DNA from: Janthinobacterium lividum PAMC 25724
GTDB taxonomy: Bacteria > Pseudomonadota > Gammaproteobacteria > Burkholderiales > Burkholderiaceae_D
Length of the DNA: 64,000 nucleotides
Assembly (NCBI GenBank): GCA_000242815.2
Contig: AHHB01000019.1
Coordinates: 62,001-126,000, forward strand
Direction of reading: 5' to 3'
In this document: piece after piece, positions 46,281 to 53,929 of the stretch
Layout: each line of letters starts with the position of its first letter
Numbering within the stretch: position 1 is the first letter of the stretch
Made by a program: the position numbers and the translations under genes
The notes under the pieces: generated by a model
The model's input: the letters and a program-made list of their open reading frames with translations, nothing else
What the model was told of the DNA's origin: nothing
The model's database searches: none

Positions 46281-46790
46281 TTGAGCAAGTATGACAGAAT
46301 CGCGTTGATGGCCGCATTGCTGGCTGCAGCGGCGCAGGCGCACGCGCAGTTGTATGTGTGCGCCGATGCGCACGGACACAAGACGTACACGGACAAGCTG
46401 GCGGGCAAGCATTGCCAGTTGCTCGATTTGCCTGGCGCCATGACGCAGCCGCCACGCAAGACGGCGCCGCTGACCGGCCCGCCTGCGCGGCCCGCCACGC
46501 AGGCGCTGGCCACGGCGGTGCCTGCCGCCGGGGCGTTTCCCAAGGTTGACGGCGCCGAGCAGCGCGCGCGCGACCTGGACCGGCGCCAGATCCTGCAGGA
46601 CGAATTGCGCAGCGAAGAACAGAAATTGGCGGCCCAGCGCCTGGAACTGAACGCCGGCCAGCCCGAGCGCCAGGGTAATGAGCGTAACTATGCGAAATAT
46701 CAGGAACGCGTGGCGCAGTTGAGGGACAACCTTGGCCGCACACAGCAGAACGTCGAAGCGCTGAAACGCGAGATCGCCAATATCCGATGA
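46281..46790 (+). CDS. DUF4124-type secreted protein with coiled coil
   Basis: This 169-aa protein starts at TTG 46281, with AGGAG 8 nt upstream. A signal peptide (IALMAALLAAAAQAHA) is followed by the DUF4124 pattern QLYVCADAHGHKTYTDKLAGKHC with two Cys. A Pro/Ala linker and a long C-terminal coiled coil follow (LRSEEQKLAAQRLELNAGQPERQGNERNYAKYQERVAQL). The location between glnA and glnL is common in this group. Function is unknown. Confidence 0.8.
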   Translation: MSKYDRIALMAALLAAAAQAHAQLYVCADAHGHKTYTDKLAGKHCQLLDLPGAMTQPPRKTAPLTGPPARPATQALATAVPAAGAFPKVDGAEQRARDLDRRQILQDELRSEEQKLAAQRLELNAGQPERQGNERNYAKYQERVAQLRDNLGRTQQNVEALKREIANIR

Positions 46791-46797
46791 GCAGACC

Positions 46798-47885
46798 ATG
46801 ACAATACACAACCCTCCCAGCCGTCCCGCCCACCTGGCGGGTCTCGATTTGCTGGCTTCTGCCGTGATCTTGCTCGATCGCGACGGGCACATCAGCTATG
46901 CCAACGCGGCGGCTGAAAACTTGCTGGAAAGCTCGCTGAAAGCGCTCTCGCGGCAGAAGTTGACGGCGCTGTTCCTCAATCCCGAAGAGCTGGCCGGCAT
47001 CTGCGCGCAGGCGCTCGAACATAAATTCTCCGATTTGCGCCAGGATCTGAGCCTGGAGCGCCTGGGGCGCGAGCCGCTGCGCGTGCACAGCATCGTCAGC
47101 GCGCTCGACGCGCCGAGCGACGGCGTACTGATCGAGCTGCGCGAAAACGTGCAGCAGTTAAACTCGACCGCGAGGAGCGCATCCTCGACCAGAGCCAGGT
47201 CAACAAGGAGCTGATACGCAATCTGGCGCATGAAATCAAGAACCCGCTGGGCGGTATCCGCGGCGCGGCCCAGCTGCTGGAGCTGGAATTGCCGGCCCTG
47301 CACCTGAGCGAGCTGCGCGAATACACGCAGGTCATCATCAAGGAAGCGGACCGGCTGCAAACCCTGGTCGACCGCCTGCTGGCGCCGCACCGCCGCCCGC
47401 ACATCGTGGGCGACGTGAATATCCACGAAGTGTGCGAGCGCGTGCGCAGCCTGATCCTGGCCGAATTTCCCAGTGGTCTGACCATTTCGCGCGATTACGA
47501 TGCCTCGATTCCCGAGTTTCGCGGCGATAAGGAACAATTGATACAAACCGTGATCAATATCGCGCATAACGCGGCGCAAGCGCTGGCCGAGCGCATCGAG
47601 GCGGGCGATGCTGAGCTGATTTTCAAGACGCGCGTGGCGCGCCAGGTGACCCTGGCCAAGGTCCGTTACGCCCTGGCATTAGACTTGCATATCATCGACA
47701 ATGGACCGGGCATCGCACCTCAGATCCGTGACCGGATTTTCTACCCGCTGGTGTCGGGCAGGGAAGGCGGCAGCGGTTTGGGGCTGACCTTGGCGCAAAC
47801 CTTCGTGCAACAGCACCTGGGCGTGATCGAGTGCGAAAGCCGGCCTGGATACACCGATTTCAGGATCGTTCTACCCTTGCCATAA
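46798..47885 (+). pseudogene. glnL: Nitrogen sensor kinase NtrB, frameshifted
   Basis: The first frame from ATG 46798 encodes the PAS domain (LDLLASAVILLDRDGHISYANAAAENLL) and reaches LRENVQQL. It then leaves frame at about 47158-47165. Homology resumes in another frame with LDREERILDQSQVNKELIRN, the H-box LAHEIKNPLGGIRGAAQLLE, NIAHNAAQAL and GPGIAPQIRDRIFYPLVSGREGGSGLGL, ending at 47885. The likely event is loss of one base in a TTGAAACTC-like run. The kinase would otherwise phosphorylate NtrC under nitrogen limitation. Real mutation or sequence error cannot be distinguished here. Confidence 0.85.
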
Positions 47886-47933
47886 GCGAGGGGGTATCCC
47901 ACCCATGAAATCCATTGCGGGACGCACACACTA

Positions 47934-49424
47934 ATGAAGCCAATCTGGATAGTTGACGACGACGAATCAATCCGCTGGGTGCTGGAAAAAGCCCTGGCGC
48001 GGGAAAATCTCGCTACCAAGAGTTTTGCCAATGCACGCGATGCTATCGCGGCACTGGAATTTGACACGCCGCAAGTGCTCGTGTCCGATATCCGCATGCC
48101 GGGCGCGTCCGGCCTGGAATTGCTGCAGACGGTCAAGTCGCGCTTTCCCGGCCTGCCTGTGATTATCATCACGGCTTTTTCCGACCTCGATTCAGCCGTC
48201 GCGTCCTTCCAGGGCGGCGCCTTTGAATACCTGGCCAAGCCGTTTGATATCGACAAGGCTGTCGAACTGATCCGCCGCGCGCTCGACGAGAGCCTGCGCG
48301 AGGCCAGCGTCGAATCGGGCCCGTCGGAAGCGCCGGAAATCCTTGGCCAGGCACCGGCCATGCAGGAAGTGTTCCGCGCCATCGGCCGCCTGTCGCAATC
48401 GAATGTGACGGTGCTTATCACGGGCGAATCAGGTTCCGGCAAGGAACTCGTGGCGCGCGCGTTACACAAGCATAGTCCGCGCGCGGCGCAGCCTTTCATT
48501 GCCCTCAATACGGCGGCTATACCGAAAGATTTGCTGGAATCGGAATTGTTCGGCCACGAACGCGGGGCATTTACGGGCGCGCAGACGACGCGCCGTGGCC
48601 GCTTCGAGCAAGCCGAGAACGGCACTTTGTTCCTCGATGAAATCGGCGACATGCCGTTCGACCTGCAGACGCGTCTCTTGCGCGTACTATCCGACGGCCA
48701 CTTCTATCGCGTCGGCGGGCATCAGCCCATCAAGGCGAATGTGCGCGTCATTACCGCCACGCACCAGAATCTTGAGCAGCGCGTGCGCGACGGCCTGTTC
48801 CGCGAAGACTTGTATCACCGCCTGAACGTGATCCGTTTGCGCCTGCCCAGTTTGCGGGAGCGGCGCGAGGATATCCCCATCCTGGTGCGCCACTTCCTGG
48901 TGCAAAGCGGGCGCCAGCTGGGCGTGGAAGCGAAGCGCATGAGTGAGCCGACGATGCAGTTCCTCAGCAGCCTCGATTTGCCCGGCAATGTGCGCCAGCT
49001 GGAAAACCTGTGCAACTGGATCACCGTGATGGCGCCGGGACAGACGGTGGAAATCAAGGACTTGCCCTTGGAATTGACGCAGGGGCAGGGCGACGTTGCG
49101 ACCGCGTCTGCCTGCGCTGACGTGGCGCCAGCGAACGTTGCTCATGCGCATGGTGGCCAGGTATTCGAGGCTGCCGTACCCGTCAACGGCGCGCCGCCGG
49201 GCTGGATCGGCTTGCTGGAATTGCAGGCCGCCGCAATGCTGGGCGCGGGGCAGCAAGAAGTCATGGCCGTGCTGGGGCGGCAATTCGAGTCGGCCCTGAT
49301 CAAGACGGCGCTCAAGTATACGCACGGGCGCAAGAATGACGCCGCCGTGCGCCTGGGCATCGGCCGCAACACCATCACCCGCAAGATCTCGGAACTGGGT
49401 ATCGACGGCGCCAAGGACGATTGA
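47934..49424 (+). CDS. glnG: Nitrogen response regulator NtrC
   Basis: This 496-aa sigma54 activator has a receiver domain with phospho-acceptor Asp52 (VSDIRMPG). The AAA+ domain has GESGSGKE, ELFGHERGAFTGAQ (GAFTGA loop), GTLFLDEIGDMP and RVITATHQNLEQ. The C-terminal Fis-type HTH is NDAAVRLGIGRNTITRKISELG. It drives glnA and other nitrogen genes with sigma54. It follows glnL by 48 bp; the kinase frameshift may leave it dependent on other phosphodonors. Confidence 0.97.
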   Translation: MKPIWIVDDDESIRWVLEKALARENLATKSFANARDAIAALEFDTPQVLVSDIRMPGASGLELLQTVKSRFPGLPVIIITAFSDLDSAVASFQGGAFEYLAKPFDIDKAVELIRRALDESLREASVESGPSEAPEILGQAPAMQEVFRAIGRLSQSNVTVLITGESGSGKELVARALHKHSPRAAQPFIALNTAAIPKDLLESELFGHERGAFTGAQTTRRGRFEQAENGTLFLDEIGDMPFDLQTRLLRVLSDGHFYRVGGHQPIKANVRVITATHQNLEQRVRDGLFREDLYHRLNVIRLRLPSLRERREDIPILVRHFLVQSGRQLGVEAKRMSEPTMQFLSSLDLPGNVRQLENLCNWITVMAPGQTVEIKDLPLELTQGQGDVATASACADVAPANVAHAHGGQVFEAAVPVNGAPPGWIGLLELQAAAMLGAGQQEVMAVLGRQFESALIKTALKYTHGRKNDAAVRLGIGRNTITRKISELGIDGAKDD

Positions 49425-49570
49425 CGCATGGCTGGACGGGCACTCCCCCCGTCCGCTTTTCCGCGCGGCGTCGATGGCACGCCACAACACCCACAACAAT
49501 GACAGGCGATAAGGTAAGCTGGCGCTTGCCGGACTGTTTCGTCCGGTCTTAACCTTCATTGTGGAACTGT

Positions 49571-50536
49571 ATGCTGATTAACTGCGTGGCCTACCAGGAT
49601 GGCAAAAAACTGGCCGACTTGCCGATTGACGATATCAGCGATTACGTCGAGCGTCCCGACTGTTTCGTCTGGGTTGCGCTGCTTGATGCGACGCCGGCCG
49701 AGCTGAAACAGATGCAGCACGAGTTTTGCCTGCATGAACTGGCCGTCGAGGATGCGCAGCGCGGCCACCAGCGCCCGAAGATCGAGGAATATGGCGATTC
49801 CCTGTTTGCCGTGGTGAAAACCGTGGAAATGATTGCGAACGAACTGGTACTGGGCGAAGTCGACATTTTCGTTGGCGCCAATTATGTGCTCTCGTCGCGC
49901 AGCAATAGCTCGCAAGGTTTCCTCGGCGTGCGCGCGCGCGCCGAACGCGAACCGCACTTGCTGCGCCAGGGTTCGGCCTTCGTGCTGTACGCGCTGATGG
50001 ACGCCGTCGTTGACCGCTACTTTCCCGTGCTCGACGCGCTGGAATCGGAGCTGGAACTGATCGAGGACCGCATCTTTGACCGTGGCACCGAGCGCGACAA
50101 TATCGAACGCCTGTATCAGTTGAAGCGCAAGGTCATGGTTTTGCGCCACGTGGTGGCGCCTCTGATGGAAGCGGTGGGCAAGCTGCATGGCGGGCGCGTG
50201 CCGCCGCTGTGCCACGATACCCAGGAGTATTTCCGCGACGTGCACGATCATCTGGCGCGCATCAACGGCACGCTCGACACCATCCGCGACACCATCAGCA
50301 CGGCCATCCAGGTGAATTTGTCGATGGTGGCCATCGACGAGAGCGAAGTGAACAAGCAGTTGGCGGCCTGGGCGGCCATCTTTGCCGTGTTCACGGCGTT
50401 TGCCGGCGTGTGGGGCATGAACTTCAAGTTCATGCCCGAGCTGGACTGGCAATACGGTTATCCAGTGGCCGTTGGACTGATGAGCTGTGTCTGCGGTTAT
50501 ATGTATTACTTGTTCAAGCGTTCCGGCTGGCTGTAA
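49571..50536 (+). CDS. corA: CorA-family magnesium/divalent cation channel
   Basis: This 321-aa protein starts at ATG 49571 (MLINCVAYQDGKKL). The N-terminal cytoplasmic domain ends in a long helix (ALESELELIEDRIFDRGTERDNIERL). Two C-terminal membrane helices flank the GMN motif (VWGMNFKFMPELDWQYGYPVAV). It mediates Mg2+ uptake, possibly Co2+ or Ni2+. It follows glnG by about 150 bp and is probably separately transcribed. Confidence 0.93.
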   Translation: MLINCVAYQDGKKLADLPIDDISDYVERPDCFVWVALLDATPAELKQMQHEFCLHELAVEDAQRGHQRPKIEEYGDSLFAVVKTVEMIANELVLGEVDIFVGANYVLSSRSNSSQGFLGVRARAEREPHLLRQGSAFVLYALMDAVVDRYFPVLDALESELELIEDRIFDRGTERDNIERLYQLKRKVMVLRHVVAPLMEAVGKLHGGRVPPLCHDTQEYFRDVHDHLARINGTLDTIRDTISTAIQVNLSMVAIDESEVNKQLAAWAAIFAVFTAFAGVWGMNFKFMPELDWQYGYPVAVGLMSCVCGYMYYLFKRSGWL

Positions 50537-50669
50537 AAAATTCCTGCCTATCTGTATTATTAAACAATAGGCGGAGTACAATCGCGGCATACCTGCTCGG
50601 GCGGGTCATGGCTGAGGGGTGCCACGCCGGCAGGTTTGCTGGTGCTTCCAGTGTTGTACAGGAGCATAC

Positions 50670-52043
50670 ATGAGTATTCCCTTGTTTGATGTGAATTCGC
50701 GAGAACCTCTGTTCGATCCCGAGCAGCGGCGTACCCTGGCGGAAGCGGCGCTGCGCTCGATTACCGACTCGACGGCGCGCGCCCGCGGCGACGACTTCCT
50801 GCGCATCCTCGTCAAGGATCTGGCCGAAGCGCTCGACGTGCACTATGTGATCGCCGGGCGCCTGGTGCGCATGGATGATGGCAGCGAAGGCATCCGCACC
50901 CTGGCCCTGTGGGGCGGCGACGGCTACCAGGCGAATGTCGAATACAGCTTGCAGCACACGCCTTGCCAGGACGTGACTTGCCAGAGCATGTGTTTTCATG
51001 GCAGCGACATCCAGCGTCGCTTTCCACTAGACACCCTGCTGGTCGACATGCAGGCCGAAAGCTATATCGGCATGCCGCTGATCGATACTGAAGGCAAGAC
51101 CCTGGGCATCTTGTCGGCCATCGACACGCGTCCCATCGATGAAAACAAGCGCTTGCTGGCCTTGTTGTTGCTGTCGATCTTTTCGGCCCGTGGCGCGGCC
51201 GAGTTGCAGCACCAGGAGCGCACGCAGCAGCTCGAAGAAATGGTGCGCGTGCGCACTGAGTCGCTGCTGGCGGTGCAGGCCAACCTGATCGAGCAGGAAC
51301 AGATGGCGGCCCTCGGTTCGCTGGTGGCCGGCGTGTCGCATGAAGTCAACACGCCGATCGGCGTGGCACTCACGGCGGCCTCGAGCATGGGTAGTTATGC
51401 CGACCAGTTGGTGCAGCTGCTGGGCGGTGCCAAGGTCAGCCGTGCCGAATTGATCGACGTTGCCGAAGCCTTGAAAGGTGCGGCGGCCTTGATCGAGCGC
51501 AACTTGGCGCGCGCCGCCGACCTGATCGGCAATTTCAAGCAGTTGGCCGTGGACCAGGTCAGCGAATACGTGGCCAACCTGGTGCTGCACGACTATGTGC
51601 ATGGCCTGGTGTTGGCGCACAGCCCGGAACTGCGCAAGGCGGCGCTGAGCGTGGAAATCGATATTGCGCCCGATTGCCAGGTGCGCCTGGCGGCTGGCAA
51701 GCTGTCGCAAATTCTCTCGAACCTGCTGATGAACAGCGCCCGCCACGGCTATCCGCACGGTGGGCCAGGGCGCATTACGATACGCGCGCGCATCGAGGAA
51801 GGCGTGGATGACGCCCCCGCGCAATGGCTGCTGCTGGAGTTTTCCGACGATGGCATCGGCCTGGCACCGGCCGTGCGCGAACATCTGTTTGAACCGTTTT
51901 TTACCACCAAGCGTGGCCAGGGCGGTTCCGGCCTGGGCATGCACATCGTCTACACCATCGTGCAGCAACTGGGCGGCCAGGTGTGCGCCATCGACGGCAC
52001 GCCCGGCTGCCATATACAGATCAGGCTACCCCTGGGCCACTGA
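50670..52043 (+). CDS. GAF-domain sensor histidine kinase
   Basis: This 457-aa protein starts at ATG 50670 (MSIPLFDVNSREPL), with AGGAG upstream. An N-terminal GAF-like domain (about 40-190, with CQDVTCQSMC) is followed by a coiled linker. The H-box is VAGVSHEVNTPIGVAL (His near 225), and the ATPase motifs are LLMNSARHGY, FSDDGIGLAP and KRGQGGSGLGMHIVYTIVQQLGG. No membrane segment is seen, so it senses inside the cell. No response regulator is adjacent; its partner is unknown. Confidence 0.88.
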   Translation: MSIPLFDVNSREPLFDPEQRRTLAEAALRSITDSTARARGDDFLRILVKDLAEALDVHYVIAGRLVRMDDGSEGIRTLALWGGDGYQANVEYSLQHTPCQDVTCQSMCFHGSDIQRRFPLDTLLVDMQAESYIGMPLIDTEGKTLGILSAIDTRPIDENKRLLALLLLSIFSARGAAELQHQERTQQLEEMVRVRTESLLAVQANLIEQEQMAALGSLVAGVSHEVNTPIGVALTAASSMGSYADQLVQLLGGAKVSRAELIDVAEALKGAAALIERNLARAADLIGNFKQLAVDQVSEYVANLVLHDYVHGLVLAHSPELRKAALSVEIDIAPDCQVRLAAGKLSQILSNLLMNSARHGYPHGGPGRITIRARIEEGVDDAPAQWLLLEFSDDGIGLAPAVREHLFEPFFTTKRGQGGSGLGMHIVYTIVQQLGGQVCAIDGTPGCHIQIRLPLGH

Positions 52044-52058
52044 TCTGCGGTACGGGTC

Positions 52059-53687
52059 TCAGGCGGCTGCCATCGACAGGGCCACCGCTTCAGCCACCTT
52101 GATGCCATCGACAGCTGCCGACAGGATGCCGCCCGCATAGCCGGCGCCTTCGCCGGCGGGGAACAGGCCGCGCGTGTTCAGGCTTTGCAAGTCGTCGTCG
52201 CGGCGCTTGATGCGGATCGGTGACGAGGTGCGCGTCTCTACGCCTGTCAACACGGCATCGGCCTTGTAGTAGCCCTTGATCTGCTTGTTGAATGCTGGAA
52301 ACGCTTCACGCAGGGCCGTGATCGCATACTCGGGCAGCGACGGCGCCAGGTCTGTCAGGTGCACGGCTGGCTTGTACGACGGTATCACGCTGCCGAACTC
52401 GGTCGAAGCGCGGCCTTCGACGAAATCGCCGACCAATTGCCCCGGAGCATCGTAGTTGCCGCCGCCGAGGGCAAATGCGCGCTCTTCCAGGTCGCGTTGC
52501 AGGGCGATGCCGGCCAGCGGGTCGCCCGGGTAGTCGGCTGGCGTAATGCCGACGACGATGGCGCTGTTGGCGTTGCGCTCGTTGCGCGAGTACTGGCTCA
52601 TGCCATTCGTCACCAGGCGGCCCGGTTCCGACGCTGCCGCCACCACCGTGCCACCGGGGCACATGCAAAAGCTGTAGACCGAGCGGCCATTGCTGGCGTG
52701 GTGCACCAGCTTGTAGTCGGCCGCACCCAGAATCGGGTGGCCGGCGCTGGGGCCGAAGCGGCAGCTATCGATCAAGGATTGCGGGTGTTCCACGCGGAAA
52801 CCGATCGAGAACGGTTTCGCTTCGATGTACACGCCGCGGCGGTGCAGCATCTCGAAGGTGTCGCGCGCGCTGTGGCCGATGGCCATCACCACGTGGTTGC
52901 TGGCGATGGTCTCGCCGCTGGCCAGTACCACGCCGCGCACCTGTCCACCGTCGGCGCCTGGCGCGATATCGAGATCGACCACTTTGCTCTCGAAGCGGTA
53001 CTCGCCGCCCAGCTGTTCGATATTCGCGCGCATGGCTTCCACCATCTTGACCAGGCGGAAGGTGCCGATGTGCGGCTTGCTCACATACATGATTTCTTCG
53101 GGCGCGCCAGCCTTGACGAATTCCGTCAATACTTTGCGGCCATAGTGCATGGGGTCTTTGATTTGGCTGTACAGCTTGCCGTCCGAGAAGGTGCCGGCAC
53201 CGCCTTCACCAAACTGCACGTTCGATTCCGGGTTCAGTTCGCGCTTGCGCCAGAAGCCGAAGGTGTCGACCGTGCGTTCGCGTACCTGCTTGCCCCGTTC
53301 CAGGATGATGGGGCGCAAACCCATCTGCGCCAGGATCAGCGCCACGAACAGGCCGCAAGGACCCGTGCCGACGACGATCGGGCGCGCTACATTGGTATGG
53401 CCGGCCAGCTGTTCGCCGCCGGCGACGAATTTGTAGTCGGTGTTGGGCGCGGGCATCAGATGGATATCATGCTGCAGGCGCGCCAGCACGGCGGCCTCGT
53501 TGTTGATTTCAACATGCAACGAGTAAATCAACACCACGGCGCTGCGCTTGCGCGCGTCATAGCTGCGCTTGAAGACGGTAAAGCCGAGCAAATCGGCAGC
53601 ATCGATGCCCAGGCGCGCCAGGATGGCGGCCGGCAGGGCGGCTTCGTCGTGTTCGAGGGGGAGTTTTACTTCGTTGAGTCGCAACAT
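52059..53687 (-). CDS. FAD-dependent oxidoreductase (COG2509-like)
   Basis: This 542-aa flavoprotein has an N-terminal extra domain (about 100 residues). The FAD site is PIVVGTGPCGLFVALILAQMG, followed by a second dinucleotide-related region. GEGGAGTFSDGKLYSQIKD and CMCPGGTVVAAASE are signatures of the NAD(FAD)-utilising dehydrogenase family. The reaction is unknown. It converges on the sensor kinase, with only 15 bp between stops. Confidence 0.85.
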   Translation of the reverse strand: MLRLNEVKLPLEHDEAALPAAILARLGIDAADLLGFTVFKRSYDARKRSAVVLIYSLHVEINNEAAVLARLQHDIHLMPAPNTDYKFVAGGEQLAGHTNVARPIVVGTGPCGLFVALILAQMGLRPIILERGKQVRERTVDTFGFWRKRELNPESNVQFGEGGAGTFSDGKLYSQIKDPMHYGRKVLTEFVKAGAPEEIMYVSKPHIGTFRLVKMVEAMRANIEQLGGEYRFESKVVDLDIAPGADGGQVRGVVLASGETIASNHVVMAIGHSARDTFEMLHRRGVYIEAKPFSIGFRVEHPQSLIDSCRFGPSAGHPILGAADYKLVHHASNGRSVYSFCMCPGGTVVAAASEPGRLVTNGMSQYSRNERNANSAIVVGITPADYPGDPLAGIALQRDLEERAFALGGGNYDAPGQLVGDFVEGRASTEFGSVIPSYKPAVHLTDLAPSLPEYAITALREAFPAFNKQIKGYYKADAVLTGVETRTSSPIRIKRRDDDLQSLNTRGLFPAGEGAGYAGGILSAAVDGIKVAEAVALSMAAA

Positions 53688-53856
53688 GATGTGTATTTTA
53701 AAAAATTGCCGGGCTCCGTAGTTAGCGGAGAGTCTGTGACGTAGCGCGTGGTCGCTGCCATCAAGACGCTATTTTACCTGCATGTCCAGCAGCGAGCCAT
53801 CTGCCGGGTATCTGCGAGGGCGGCTGCACCTTGATCCGCAAAAAGAGGGGGGGGGT

Positions 53857-53894
53857 AAAAAAAATCCGGCGGCCATTGCATGGCCGCCGGATTT
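53857..53894 (-). terminator. Terminator of the TonB receptor at 53930
   Basis: A 13-bp stem ATCCGGCGGCCAT / ATGGCCGCCGGAT with a 3-nt loop is flanked by A8 on its left (U-tract on the minus strand), 36 bp after the receptor stop. A run of nine G residues (53847-53855) lies just beyond it. Confidence 0.85.
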
Positions 53895-53929
53895 GTATTG
53901 CTAACTAATTATTTCATACTGCTTGGTGA

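Noticed and set aside
52359-53744. Plus-strand frame opposite the FAD oxidoreductase
   Set aside because: The minus strand has FAD and CPGG motifs; the plus frame has none.
53847-53864. G9 followed by A8 tract as a phase-variation signal
   Set aside because: It lies beyond a terminator in an intergenic region and not in a coding start or promoter.
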